The translations under genes and the position numbers were made by a program. Source: Crocinitomicaceae bacterium (lineage in GTDB: Bacteria > Bacteroidota > Bacteroidia > Flavobacteriales_G > Salibacteraceae). From it: a stretch of 64,000 bases of DNA. The notes under the pieces are model-generated. The model was not told the DNA's origin and searched no databases. It worked only from the letters and a program-made list of their open reading frames with translations. The stretch spans positions 1 to 64,000 of the forward strand of contig PAVO01000053.1 in the NCBI GenBank assembly GCA_002713215.1, in the 5' to 3' direction. This document shows positions 8,706 to 17,240 of the stretch, piece by piece. Numbering within the stretch: the first letter of the stretch is position 1; the number at the start of each line of letters is the position of its first letter.

Positions 8706-9755
8706 CTACTTATTTGGGTTACTCAAATCCGGATTGGTCGTAAACCCATTATCTGTAAGTGCTTTTAGGTAGGCTACCAGGGCTTCTTTTTGATAGAGGG
8801 TTAGGTTCAGTTTGTTGTCGGGGTTGTTCTTGCTCATTAAAGGATCGAGGTAGGCACTCTTTTTAATGCCCGAATTGTAGTGCTCTACAACTTCTTCCAG
8901 GGTGTTAAAACGCCCGTCGTGCATATAGGGTGCGGTAAGCTCTATATTGCGTAGGGAAGGGGTTTTAAATTTCCCCTTATCTGAATCTCTACCGGTTATT
9001 TCGTATCGTCCGAAGTTGGTTGCAGAAAAAGTAGCATCGAGTCCAATGTTGTGGAAATCATTGTCTGTCATAAGTGGAAACCCGTGGCAATGGAAGCAAT
9101 CACCAGTTTCCGTATTAAAGATCTTGTACCCAATTTTTTCCAGGGAAGTCAGGTCTGATTCGCCTCGCATAAATCGATCAAAATTTGAGTCAGCAGAAAT
9201 CAAAGTTCTAAAGAACTGGGCCAGGGCATAGGCAGTTGTTTTTTTGGTTGGAATAGAATCGCCGTAGGCCTGAAAGTAGGCTGCCCGATACTCCGTAGAA
9301 GCAGTTATCGCTTTTAAATCGGATTGAAAAAAATCATTGACTTCAAAGGTCATGATATCCTCCATCTTACCCTCGATTTTTCCATTCCACAAATAGGAAG
9401 TGTTCCAACCCAGGTTCATATGGGGTAATACAGAAGTTCCTGGGGTAGATACAGAAAATGCCAATTCCTGGCTGTGACAACTGGCACAGGCCATTCCTTG
9501 TTGCGGCCCACCTTCACTAAGCAGGGGTTCGTAGTACAATTTCCGCCCAAGGGCTATGGCTTCTTTGGTTAGTGGGTTATCAGGGTGAATATCCATAGGC
9601 GGGAACCCATAGGGACTTTTGATTTCTACTACTGTTGTATTATGAGTTGGGGAATCAAGGTCAGTGACAGTGGTAGGTGTAGTGTCGTTGTCTTTTGAAC
9701 AAGAACCAAATAACGCAAAAGCTGAAACGAGGATAATGATTACAATTCTTTTCAT
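8706..9755 (-). CDS. Di-heme peroxidase of the CcpA/MauG/MbnH family, lipoprotein
   Basis: A 349-residue protein with a lipoprotein signal (lipobox LFGSC, C19). Two c-type heme sites are present, CASCH (90-94) and CFHCH (220-224), in the arrangement of bacterial cytochrome c peroxidases and MauG-like enzymes, and the conserved PYMHDGRF segment follows. It lies 3 bp after an MbnP-family gene. In methanotrophs the MbnH/MbnP pair oxidises a tryptophan of MbnP to kynurenine to create a copper site, so this enzyme is better read as MbnH-like than as a hydrogen peroxide scavenger. It is periplasmic. Confidence 0.85.
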   Translation of the reverse strand: MKRIVIIILVSAFALFGSCSKDNDTTPTTVTDLDSPTHNTTVVEIKSPYGFPPMDIHPDNPLTKEAIALGRKLYYEPLLSEGGPQQGMACASCHSQELAFSVSTPGTSVLPHMNLGWNTSYLWNGKIEGKMEDIMTFEVNDFFQSDLKAITASTEYRAAYFQAYGDSIPTKKTTAYALAQFFRTLISADSNFDRFMRGESDLTSLEKIGYKIFNTETGDCFHCHGFPLMTDNDFHNIGLDATFSATNFGRYEITGRDSDKGKFKTPSLRNIELTAPYMHDGRFNTLEEVVEHYNSGIKKSAYLDPLMSKNNPDNKLNLTLYQKEALVAYLKALTDNGFTTNPDLSNPNK

Positions 9756-9758
9756 GAC

Positions 9759-10478
9759 CTAATTGGATTTAATTGAAAATACAGTTTGACCATTGTTTTG
9801 AAGCAATTTCATATTCTCAGGAATTCCCATGCTATAGTTGCCATCTTTTTCAAAATCGTAGAGCACTGGATTTTTAAACCACTCGTTGATGTTCATATTC
9901 AACACGAGCTGCTTGCGTGAATTGTTTAATGTAAAAGCGGTATTTAGTCTTACTTTGAACTGGAAATTGTTGGCACCCAAATGCATGGTATAGCCTTTTT
10001 CAGCATCATTTCCCGGTGCGTAATGCCCTTCCAATTTCATGAAATGATATCCGCCTCCCATTTCGTCGGGCCAGATCATTTTTAGGTTTTCGTTGGTCAA
10101 TGGAAGGGAATCGTGATGGTTAATTTGTTCATACAATCCAAACGTAAACTCAATAGCATTGAATGAACTATTTTCAGGCAAATGAAAAAGGTAGGTTTCG
10201 GGATTTAAAGCGTCTATATAAATGAATTTGCTCACGGAAACTGAACCTCCACTTTTAATTAGTTTGATGTCGGACAGGTAGTACTTAAGTTTGGTAACGC
10301 TATAGGCATAACCACCGGGATGGGAATACATTATTTTATCCATGGTAAGTTCCTGCCCATCCACCGAATGATCGATTCGAATTTCAATGGAAGAGGCAGG
10401 AGTTTTGTTGTACTGTTCTTTGCTACAACCCAACAACAACACTCCGAGAACTATTAGAACCTGATGTACTTTTTTCAT
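9759..10478 (-). CDS. MbnP-family copper-binding lipoprotein
   Basis: A 239-residue lipoprotein (lipobox LLLGC, C18). The MbnP family pattern is visible: KYYLSDIKLI near 65-75, FTFGLYEQINHHDSLPLT near 111-128, and W136 followed by GGGYHFMKLEGHY. W136 lies in the conserved stretch where MbnH-type enzymes act on a tryptophan, although I cannot confirm that it is the modified residue. It is transcribed with the downstream MbnH-like di-heme peroxidase. The likely role is periplasmic or outer-membrane copper handling. Confidence 0.75.
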   Translation of the reverse strand: MKKVHQVLIVLGVLLLGCSKEQYNKTPASSIEIRIDHSVDGQELTMDKIMYSHPGGYAYSVTKLKYYLSDIKLIKSGGSVSVSKFIYIDALNPETYLFHLPENSSFNAIEFTFGLYEQINHHDSLPLTNENLKMIWPDEMGGGYHFMKLEGHYAPGNDAEKGYTMHLGANNFQFKVRLNTAFTLNNSRKQLVLNMNINEWFKNPVLYDFEKDGNYSMGIPENMKLLQNNGQTVFSIKSN

Positions 10479-10705
10479 TTCTTCAATAAGCTAATGCATT
10501 AGCAATTTTAGCGATCTCTTTTGCGTAAAACGATGTTCCTGGTCATACACAAGTATTTCTTATTGACCTAAGTTAGGGAATGGTGTGGAGTAGTAGAATG
10601 ATGGATTTATAAACCCAATTTATAATTTTATTAAGAAATGTTCCAGATCATAAGAAGAGTGTAGTTTGGAAAAAGTTACACAATTAAGCTTGCTGCAACT
10701 TGCGA

Positions 10706-11038
10706 TTAGTTCTTGTTGCCCATTGTCCTTTCCCTTAAGTATAAAAACAAAGGAAAGCCACCGGCCAGGCCCAAAAGCATGGTAACCAGCCAAATCCATC
10801 CAACGCCTTTCATTTGGTGTTTTTTTCCTTCGGAGTAGGACCAAATGAAAAAGACTAGAACTGCAAAGAGTAAGTCGATGATAAATATAGTTGAAATCCT
10901 ATTGCTGAACATTCCATCCATAGTAGCAATGGGGTTGGTGTAGAGCAGGAAATTGCCCGTTTCAATGGATTCCATGAAAACCAAAATATTGGGTAGAATA
11001 AGTCCGATGGTGGTAAGTAAAAAATAAACGTTTTTCAT
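10706..11038 (-). CDS. DUF2834-like small membrane protein
   Basis: A 110-residue protein with three membrane segments: residues about 5-22, 46-66 and 79-102, the last ending in the conserved GGFPLFLYLRER. This terminal motif and the length match the DUF2834 family of unknown function. It lies downstream of the Crp-type regulator 11102..11674 on the same strand, with a 60 bp gap that could hold its own promoter. Role unknown. Confidence 0.7.
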   Translation of the reverse strand: MKNVYFLLTTIGLILPNILVFMESIETGNFLLYTNPIATMDGMFSNRISTIFIIDLLFAVLVFFIWSYSEGKKHQMKGVGWIWLVTMLLGLAGGFPLFLYLRERTMGNKN

Positions 11039-11101
11039 AATAGAATTTTGGGCGAAATTAGAATGACAATCCCGTAAACCTCATTGACAAACGTCAAGAA
11101 A

Positions 11102-11674
11102 TTAGTTGGTCACAATTCTCTTTCTAATTCTACTAAGCGTCTCGGGCGAAACACCTAAGAAAGTGGCAATATAATGCTGTGGAATTCTCTTAATCAGTTC
11201 GGGTTTGTTTTGGAGTAGATCGAGGTAACGTCCTTCTGCATTTTTATTGATAAAAGAGGAAATAATGTATTGGTTGGCTGAAAGTTCTTCTTCCATTATC
11301 ATTCGGGCCAGCATCTCAAATTTGGGTGAAAAACTCATAAATTTTTCCACCTGATTTACATTAAAAACCACCAATTCTGTTTCTTCTAACGTAGCGATAC
11401 AGTGAGTTGCGGGCACTTGTTTGGTAAAACTTTCGTAGGAACTAACAAACATATTTTCGGTATAGAAATAGGCCGTTTTCTCTTCCGAGTTGGTGAGGTA
11501 ATACAGACGAACACATCCTTTCGTTATGAAATAGAACTCCGTTGATACCTGTCCCTCTTCCAGCAAAACATGGTTTTTGGGTACTTGCTTTACGAGTATA
11601 TTTTCTTCAACGAAAGCAATTTCCTTGTTGCTAAGTTCGGTATATCGATTTAAAAAATGTATTAAGGTGTTCAA
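11102..11674 (-). CDS. Crp/Fnr-superfamily transcriptional regulator
   Basis: A 190-residue regulator with a cyclic-nucleotide-binding-like beta barrel (VLLEEGQVSTEFYFITKGCVRLYYL, residues about 30-60) and a C-terminal HTH whose recognition helix reads VSPETLSRIRKR. It lacks the N-terminal cysteine cluster of oxygen-sensing FNR. The E-x-x-S-R pattern is the one FNR/CRP proteins use to read TGA half-sites. The reading frame opens at a TTG (11674) and no upstream ATG is in frame. It probably controls the DUF2834 gene or distant targets. Confidence 0.85.
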   Translation of the reverse strand: MNTLIHFLNRYTELSNKEIAFVEENILVKQVPKNHVLLEEGQVSTEFYFITKGCVRLYYLTNSEEKTAYFYTENMFVSSYESFTKQVPATHCIATLEETELVVFNVNQVEKFMSFSPKFEMLARMIMEEELSANQYIISSFINKNAEGRYLDLLQNKPELIKRIPQHYIATFLGVSPETLSRIRKRIVTN

Positions 11675-11723
11675 GCTAATAAATTATATAAATGTGGATG
11701 TTATTTCATTGACCTTCGTTAGA

Positions 11724-12326
11724 CTATTTAAGCTTAAATTCAGGACAGTCTAATCGTATCTCAGATTTAATCAATTCTTTTTCCAGCAAATTACAATAGT
11801 CTTTATTGGCTACCAGACCATGATATTGGCAACCAAAACAGATGCGCTGAATACTTAAGATTTGGTTCCGATTCAATTGGTAAATTAATTTACTCAACGT
11901 CTCAAAAAGAGAATGTAAATCAGGAGCTTCAATTTTTTGGAGCTCTTTCGATATGGGAAGTGCAAAGTTTTCGGTCTCAGTAACCTTTTTTTTCCCAGAT
12001 TCAGAGAGCAAAATGGAATAGCTTCTCCCATCGGAGGGTGAGAAGTCTTTAATAACTAATTCTTTTTTCTCCAGGACCTTTATGGCGTCGCTAACGGTGG
12101 CTTTGGTTACATTAAACTCCTTAGACAAATGACTGACATTGCACAGGTCAGATTTATGGCATGAAATAAAAATGAGAATTTGAATTTGGATTGGGCTGAG
12201 TCCTAATGTTTTTGCCTTTTCCCAAAGCAAAACCTTAAATGCTTCCGAGATTCGTTCCAGTCCAACAACTATTTTACTTGAGAGATTCTTCTCCTGGTTG
12301 GTTGGATTAAAAATGCTTTCACTCAT
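11724..12326 (-). CDS. MarR-family regulator with C-terminal cysteine cluster
   Basis: A 200-residue protein starting at the ATG at 12326; a TTG further upstream (12359) would place coding sequence against the operator-like palindrome. The winged helix is clear (CNVSHLSKEFNVTKATVSDAIKVLEKKELV and DGRSYSILLSESG). After the dimerisation helices a tail carries Cys residues in the pattern CFGCQYHG...DYCNLLE...CPEF, which could bind an Fe-S cluster or zinc and make the protein redox responsive. It lies downstream of a thioredoxin-like gene, with a strong palindrome between them and a related motif upstream of that gene. Confidence 0.85.
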   Translation of the reverse strand: MSESIFNPTNQEKNLSSKIVVGLERISEAFKVLLWEKAKTLGLSPIQIQILIFISCHKSDLCNVSHLSKEFNVTKATVSDAIKVLEKKELVIKDFSPSDGRSYSILLSESGKKKVTETENFALPISKELQKIEAPDLHSLFETLSKLIYQLNRNQILSIQRICFGCQYHGLVANKDYCNLLEKELIKSEIRLDCPEFKLK

Positions 12327-12360
12327 AATTATGCCAATCAATTTCTTTCTGAAAGGCAAA

Positions 12361-12390
12361 GTTAGGATTCCTTTAAGAAGGAATCCTAAC
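12361..12390. promoter_or_regulatory. 13+13 bp palindrome: candidate MarR operator or terminator
   Basis: Arms GTTAGGATTCCTT and AAGGAATCCTAAC are perfectly complementary around a TAAG loop. The site lies between the thioredoxin-like stop (12405) and the MarR start (12326). A third copy of the half-site, GTTAGGAATCCTTA, occurs upstream of the thioredoxin gene (12686-12699). The repeated half-site favours an autoregulatory operator, though a hairpin followed by TTT could also terminate transcription. Confidence 0.6.
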
Positions 12391-12404
12391 TATATGAGAT
12401 AAAA

Positions 12405-12638
12405 TTATCCCTTTACATCTGCCATTGATGCTCCAAAGTTTAGGTGGAGAACATTACCATTTGGGGTAACCAGTGCGGGAACGGATTTAACGCCTATTTT
12501 CTCTGCTGCCCCAATTCGAGATCGATCTTCTCCGAAATGAACGATATCTACGTTTTCCTGGCCGATTAATTCAATTATGTCGTGTTCTGCACTCAGGCAA
12601 ACAGGACAACCTGCGTGATAAAAAATTGATTTACTCAT
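12405..12638 (-). CDS. Small thioredoxin/glutaredoxin-like protein (CPVC)
   Basis: A 77-residue protein starting at the ATG at 12638. The redox motif HAGCPVC lies at the N-terminus, and VKSVPALV supplies the conserved cis-proline turn. It lacks a signal peptide, so it is cytoplasmic. It precedes a cysteine-rich MarR regulator, which suggests a thiol or redox stress unit. Shorter than canonical thioredoxin (about 105 residues), it fits a glutaredoxin-like family often paired with such regulators. Confidence 0.75.
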   Translation of the reverse strand: MSKSIFYHAGCPVCLSAEHDIIELIGQENVDIVHFGEDRSRIGAAEKIGVKSVPALVTPNGNVLHLNFGASMADVKG

Positions 12639-12685
12639 AATAAATTGTCTTTTAAAAGTTTGGCAATATTGCCGGAACAAATATA

Positions 12686-12702
12686 GTTAGGAATCCTTAC
12701 TA
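12686..12702. promoter_or_regulatory. Candidate second MarR operator
   Basis: This reads GTTAGGAATCCTTACTA, and its first 13 bases match the arms of the palindrome at 12361-12390 with one central base flipped. It lies 48 bp upstream of the thioredoxin-like ATG, a position where a repressor would block transcription. Confidence 0.5.
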
Positions 12703-12784
12703 ATTAAAAATTTATGAAGTTATTTTGAATAGAGCATAGCTGCCTTCATTTTACTAAATGTTGGTATTAACGTTCAGTTTAAGG

Positions 12785-12882
12785 ATAATGTGGGAATAGC
12801 CGTCATTCCTGCATCCCAATAGTTATTGGGGCGCAGGAATGACTTTTCTTATTAATTAGGTAATATTTTTAACCCGCATTAT
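12785..12882. repeat. REP/MITE-like palindromic repeat, copy 1
   Basis: The element begins ATAATGTGGGAATAG and ends AACCCGCATTAT, so its ends are inverted repeats with one mismatch. Inside, CATTCCTGC pairs with GCAGGAATG, and CCCAATA with TATTGGG. A second copy with the same outer and middle arms lies at 18207-18325. It has no coding capacity and its structure differs from the attC-like sites. Confidence 0.7.
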
Positions 12883-12927
12883 TCTTTAATAGCGCCCTGT
12901 TTAAGGCAATTGCTTTGTCAATGGTAA

Positions 12928-13239
12928 CTACATACTCTCGCAGACCATCATATTTAGCTTGCTGAAAACTCTTGTCCTCATATCGGATAGAGCCGTAAAT
13001 TCATTTCCATTGACCATGTTCTTTATAACATCCAGGTCTGCAAATTCTATAATTGCAATCATTTCGGGAAAATCTTCACCAGTTAGAGGTTCAACCGTCT
13101 TGTATCTTCCAATAGGCTTCCCCCCATTTTTTCCAAAAATCTGCATTACGCTTCCTAAATAATCCTGAAGCTCTGCTGCATTTTGTTTGTTCACTATTGC
13201 GTTAATTACTAAAAGTGCCTTAGTATCTTCCATAACCAT
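12928..13239 (-). CDS. DUF1330-like protein
   Basis: A 103-residue protein with ferredoxin-like alpha+beta spacing: a beta strand (ALLVINAIV), helix, GGKPIGRYKTVEPLTGEDFP, then a strand IAIIEFADLD and a helix with a conserved Arg. This matches DUF1330, a small dimeric alpha-beta-barrel family of unknown function. ATG codons at 13239 and 13233 are both possible starts. It stands alone between the REP-like element and the TPR/AraC remnant. Confidence 0.65.
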   Translation of the reverse strand: MVMEDTKALLVINAIVNKQNAAELQDYLGSVMQIFGKNGGKPIGRYKTVEPLTGEDFPEMIAIIEFADLDVIKNMVNGNEFTALSDMRTRVFSKLNMMVCESM

Positions 13240-13310
13240 ATTGTTTAATTCTAAATTTTAGTTACGAAATTATTGTGAGCAGCAATAGCCGGGTTTCACC
13301 AAAAGGCCAA

Positions 13311-13949
13311 CTATTTGCCTGAAAAGGTCAATTTATATTCCGAAGGCGAAATGCTGTATTTTTCTTTAAATTTTCTTGAATAATGACTTACTGATTTAAA
13401 GCCTGAATTTAGTGCGACATCTATTATTGATTCCTCAGACGTAGCAAGTAACTTTTTTGAATTTTCCAGTCTTTGATCAAAACCTTGAACCCCTAATTCT
13501 TTTGCAATTGATAATGCCTCCTGATAATACAGAAGAGATTGAGAAATCTCCGTTTTTCGGTAATAGGCGTTTCCCAGCGATATGTTTATGGCAACTAAAC
13601 GTTCGGTGGTTGGTTTTACATCTTGCGCAATTTGAAATGCTTGTTTGTATAATCTAATAACGGTATCGTATTCCTGAATTTTGAAGTAAACACCCCCCAG
13701 GTGATGCAGCGCATTAATTTTTTTCGGGGCAGAGTTAATGGAATCAGAAAGTGAGACTGCCCATTCGGCCAGTTGTAATGAAACCTCATAGTCCCTGTCT
13801 ATATAGCTTGTACTGGATTGAATGAGCTTGGTCAATCTGCTCGTATCATCCAGTTGGTTTAGGTGTAGAATTAAACTATCTTCAATGGAGATTGAGGAAG
13901 CTAGAATGGGCATACAAACGAGAACTAAAAGTTGCCAAAACTTGCCCAT
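13311..13949 (-). pseudogene. TPR sensor-AraC regulator with internal deletion
   Basis: A 212-residue frame from the ATG at 13949. A signal peptide is followed by TPR-like helices (about 40-150), which then join directly to the second half of an AraC DNA-binding domain (SIIDVALNSGFKSVSHYSRKFKEKYSISPSEYK). Full regulators of this type carry more TPRs, a membrane helix and the first HTH of the AraC domain; all of these are missing. The junction is near EALSIAKELGVQGFDQ. I infer an in-frame deletion, so it probably cannot bind DNA normally and is a remnant. A genuine short fusion protein is the less likely alternative. Confidence 0.6.
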
Positions 13950-14125
13950 GTAACGTTTAAATTCCTCCACCTGAAAAGGTGATATTCCTTCGCTAAATTA
14001 GTTATCGAATTAGGGCATTGCAAGGATAAGCATGGGCCAACTTGTAGCGAAGCCTTGAGAGTTTCTAAAGATACGTTTCAAGAATGTGAGATACTAAATT
14101 GGGATTGGAAATGTTTCTGTCAAAT

Positions 14126-15247
14126 TTACAATTGGCTGTTCTCTGATGGAGTTGACCTATTGTTAGTTACTGGCATCTTTTCTATATTATATTCTATGTG
14201 TTTAATTTCCAATTTTAACCAAGTCCATTTCTCGTTTTCCAATTGCCAACTTGCGTCACACTCGGTTGGTATTTTGATCCCGTTTAGTTCTGTAATTTTT
14301 TGTGCACTTACTGTCCACTCAGTTGGTTCTGTGTCATTAGTATCTTTGTAACGCAATGCGGTGAATTTTTTAAACTGTCCATCGTTGTCAAAGTAGTATA
14401 CACCAGAACCTTTGGTTCCATTGAATTCCATAGTTGCTTTGGCAGAAATATCGTCTAAACTCTCCCAGTGTATGTACTTACTCAAAGAAGCTGAAGGAAA
14501 CCAAACAATTTCGGCCAAATATCTTTGCAAAGCTGCTTGATTGATTTTCTCATTATTTTTTGCGTCTGCAACGGGAACCAATGAGAGAAGCTTTATGAGC
14601 ATTTCGCCTTTACCATCTTCAAATTTGTCTCGTCCACTAATACCCAAAAGAGGATTCAATTCTGTGTTAATATTCCAATTAAAGGCGGGAGGGGTAATTG
14701 TGAAATATTGTTCAGCAATTCCTTTGTTCCACTCGGTTTGTTCAGGTTTAAGCTTCAGTTGCAGTTCTTGAATCAAATACACATTTGAAACTCTTGGTTT
14801 CCCTATTATTCCACTATTTGTTAGCCATTTTTGGACTATCGGCGGCAAGTCCGAAATGTCATCTTTTGTTACGTTTACTGTGCTTGCGGCTTTTGAGCTA
14901 TTAAACAGTGCTATTCTTTCCTTCTTAATACTGTTTTTAAAGTTGTGGTTTGAATATGCCAATATCGCTGGAAGTAAAATAATTAGGTTGGCTATGGTAC
15001 CATATCTTGCATCCGACCAATAGATGAATATCAAAGTTTGAGAAGTAAATAAACCTAGAAATCCACAAACCCACCAGTAGTCAGAACGAATCAGCAATAG
15101 AATAATGGTAACAAAGAAAAGAAGAAATGCCAGTAGCCAAAAAAGCCCTGATAATTTCGAAATAGGTTGATCAATTCCACTGAATTTAGAAATTCCGTAA
15201 GCTTTGAGAAATCCAAATAAATGGATAAGCCCGTGTATTCCGATCAA
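14126..15247 (-). CDS. DUF6544-like membrane protein
   Basis: A 373-residue protein with four N-terminal membrane segments (about 1-105) and a large soluble domain. The soluble part contains LPPIVQKWLTNSG, an RDKFEDGKGEM turn and RYLAEIVWFPSASLSKYIHWE, which I recognise as the DUF6544 pattern of unknown function. The frame opens at a TTG at 15247 just after the preceding gene (stop 15285) and no ATG is available upstream, so the start is uncertain. Probably co-transcribed with 15285..15857. Confidence 0.65.
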   Translation of the reverse strand: MIGIHGLIHLFGFLKAYGISKFSGIDQPISKLSGLFWLLAFLLFFVTIILLLIRSDYWWVCGFLGLFTSQTLIFIYWSDARYGTIANLIILLPAILAYSNHNFKNSIKKERIALFNSSKAASTVNVTKDDISDLPPIVQKWLTNSGIIGKPRVSNVYLIQELQLKLKPEQTEWNKGIAEQYFTITPPAFNWNINTELNPLLGISGRDKFEDGKGEMLIKLLSLVPVADAKNNEKINQAALQRYLAEIVWFPSASLSKYIHWESLDDISAKATMEFNGTKGSGVYYFDNDGQFKKFTALRYKDTNDTEPTEWTVSAQKITELNGIKIPTECDASWQLENEKWTWLKLEIKHIEYNIEKMPVTNNRSTPSENSQL

Positions 15248-15284
15248 TATGATTAAACCTTGTTTTATGAGAGCTTGTTTTTTG

Positions 15285-15857
15285 TTACCGCAAGTTGATT
15301 TTTAATATTTCTCTATACAATTCAACTCTTCCTTTTTGTTCATCGTATCGATACGAAATAAAAACCATAAATATTGGCATTTTGACATTAGCCATTTTTA
15401 GTTTTTGCTTTTTATTTACGTCATATAATGTTTTAATTGTCCGAGTGCATTTAATTCGTCCATTTTTCTTTTCGGTAAGGTTAAACCTGTTTTCTTCTTC
15501 GTCGTCATAATACCACGCACTTGGCGCAGAATGATTTAACAATATATTTAGTTCAGAATTCTTCATTCCTTCAGCCATTCCACTCTGCTTGAAACCTTTT
15601 AATTCTGTGATTTCTTTATTATTAATAGCCTGGCTGTAAGTAGTGGAGTCAAAAGTTGCACTAATCAATAAGCTAGTTGGCTTACTGAAAGAGAAAACAA
15701 TATCAAATTTCTGTGATTTTATGTTTACAGTATGGTTGTTGACTTCAACCTTTTTATTTTTTTGAAAAACCTCAACCGTAAATTCATTGGAATTTTGACC
15801 AAGAATTAAATTCCCAGTTAGAAAAATAACACTAAACAGTAAAAATAACTTCTTCAT
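15285..15857 (-). CDS. Hypothetical secreted protein
   Basis: A 190-residue protein with a signal peptide (LFLLFSVIFLTGNLILGQ, cleavage after LGQ). The mature part is rich in beta strands and lysine and has no cysteine cluster or catalytic motif. I recognise no family. It lies 37 bp upstream of the DUF6544-like gene on the same strand, suggesting a two-gene unit acting in the envelope. Confidence 0.6.
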   Translation of the reverse strand: MKKLFLLFSVIFLTGNLILGQNSNEFTVEVFQKNKKVEVNNHTVNIKSQKFDIVFSFSKPTSLLISATFDSTTYSQAINNKEITELKGFKQSGMAEGMKNSELNILLNHSAPSAWYYDDEEENRFNLTEKKNGRIKCTRTIKTLYDVNKKQKLKMANVKMPIFMVFISYRYDEQKGRVELYREILKINLR

Positions 15858-16008
15858 ATTCTTGTATCATTTAATTTGTATTGGTGCCCTTTACTACCTG
15901 GTTCGGTAGATGCTTTTTTATTCTCGGTTTCGTTTGATATACATGAGGACATGAATCCAACAACTTGAAATAGAATCAATACTTGGAAACACAATCTCGT
16001 ATGCATTT

Positions 16009-16737
16009 TTATATTGTGTTAGTGGGCTTTTTTATTTTTTCTAAGCCAATCCATTCATGTCCAATATCTCTCATCAACAGGGCATTGTCAAATTTAACCG
16101 ACCCTTTTGGAAAAATCTTTTCGTTTTCGAAAAAACTGGATTGGACATTCTTTACATCTAAAAGAGATACTTTCCAATTGTATGCTTTGAGTTCTAACCC
16201 CTCAAACTCATTTTTATCTGGGGAGTAACCAACCGAGCCATTTTCGAAAAATTCAGAAACACAATCGATATTTTCGAACACGCTTTCTTCATTCCATTTG
16301 TTTGTCTCTTTTGCTTCAATGGACAATGAGGTTTTATCCTCACTAATAAAAGCTACCTTATAGTTCCCATCAGATTCTTCAACGGAAAACTCAGCAAGAT
16401 GGTGAACACCAGGAAAAATGGCACCTCCAGCAATTGCGTTTAATTTCGATGACGTATCTCTTCGCGGAATATAAACCCCTTCTTTTAATTCACCGTTTTC
16501 AAGCCATTCCACAGCAATTCTATGAGCCCCGTTTTCCGATGATATTCCAATGTGTTTAGGAAGCCCTTTTGGTCTGATTTCTTTTAGTCGAATTAAACAA
16601 ATTCCTGCAATTCCTTTTCCATTAACCAATTTCGGTTTGAATGGCTCAGGCAAATAACTTTCCAAGATCTTTTTATCAACCTGATAATTGATGAGAATTC
16701 TTCTGTCTATTATTCCTTTTATCCTAGGTATTTTCAT
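16009..16737 (-). CDS. DUF2071-family (YqjF-like) protein
   Basis: A 242-residue soluble protein. The DUF2071 pattern is visible: RRILINYQVDKKILESYLPEPFKPKLVNGKG at the start, then GIAGICLIRLKEIRP, SSENGAHRIAVEW and GVYIPRRDTSS. The family is distantly related to acetoacetate decarboxylase folds but its function is not established. It is a lone minus-strand gene in the accessory region, followed upstream by a partial attC-like half-site. Confidence 0.75.
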   Translation of the reverse strand: MKIPRIKGIIDRRILINYQVDKKILESYLPEPFKPKLVNGKGIAGICLIRLKEIRPKGLPKHIGISSENGAHRIAVEWLENGELKEGVYIPRRDTSSKLNAIAGGAIFPGVHHLAEFSVEESDGNYKVAFISEDKTSLSIEAKETNKWNEESVFENIDCVSEFFENGSVGYSPDKNEFEGLELKAYNWKVSLLDVKNVQSSFFENEKIFPKGSVKFDNALLMRDIGHEWIGLEKIKKPTNTI

Positions 16738-16777
16738 TCTTCTGAAATCGGGTGTGGTTTCATTGTTTTTCTACCGA

Positions 16778-16850
16778 TTCAAATTTACACCAGACTTGTT
16801 TACTTTTCAGCTCTAATGAGGTAGAGTTCCCACAAGGTTACTGTTAGCTA
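16778..16850. repeat. Partial attC-like site (relic half)
   Basis: This contains TTCAAATTTACACC followed about 50 bp later by ACTGTTAGCTATG. Both match the right half of the type B attC-like sites seen at 32.7-36.4 kb. The left half is not recognisable. I read it as a decayed recombination site beside the gene 16860..17165. Confidence 0.4.
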
Positions 16851-16859
16851 TGATCTTTA

Positions 16860-17165
16860 CTAAGGGTTAACAATTGACTTGATTGTTTCAACTAGAATTT
16901 TTAAAGCCCCATCTATATTGTTTATATAATTTACTTCCACCACTTTTTTTCCATTCAATTCTATGAAATAGATGAAGTAAAAATCTCTCCAATCTTGTGC
17001 TGATATTTTTATTTGATTCTTTCCATTCGAGTATATGGCATGAGCAGTGAGGTCTTCTTTTTCATCATGCGGAATATCCTTATTGTCGAAAGTCTTGTTG
17101 TATCCATTAGCTTCAAGAATTGACTCTGATAGTTTTTGTGTTTTTTCAAGAAAGAACTGCGCCAT
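16860..17165 (-). CDS. Hypothetical small protein
   Basis: A 101-residue soluble protein starting at the ATG at 17163-17165. It has an N-terminal helix, a central beta region (HAIYSNGKNQIKISAQDWRDFYFIYFIELNGKKV) and a C-terminal helix. No family recognised. Its flanks hold degenerate attC-like motifs, so it may be an old cassette gene. Confidence 0.55.
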   Translation of the reverse strand: MAQFFLEKTQKLSESILEANGYNKTFDNKDIPHDEKEDLTAHAIYSNGKNQIKISAQDWRDFYFIYFIELNGKKVVEVNYINNIDGALKILVETIKSIVNP

Positions 17166-17240
17166 ATAATTGCTTTTAACGTTCCACTAAGGAACGATTT
17201 TGTTAGTTATGCCTATGCTATTTAGCCGTGCTTGTTTAAT

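Noticed and set aside
10620-10844. Minus-strand ORF beside the DUF2834-like gene
   Set aside because: It overlaps 10706..11038 in another frame, has no recognisable domain and no coding-like composition.
11102-11674. Oxygen-sensing FNR acting on the ATGAT-N4-ATCAT sites
   Set aside because: It lacks the Fe-S cysteines of FNR, and so does 31272..31856; either could bind in principle but nothing links them to these sites.
12361-12390. Simple terminator only
   Set aside because: The half-site recurs at the promoter of the same unit, so an operator is the better reading, although termination is not excluded.
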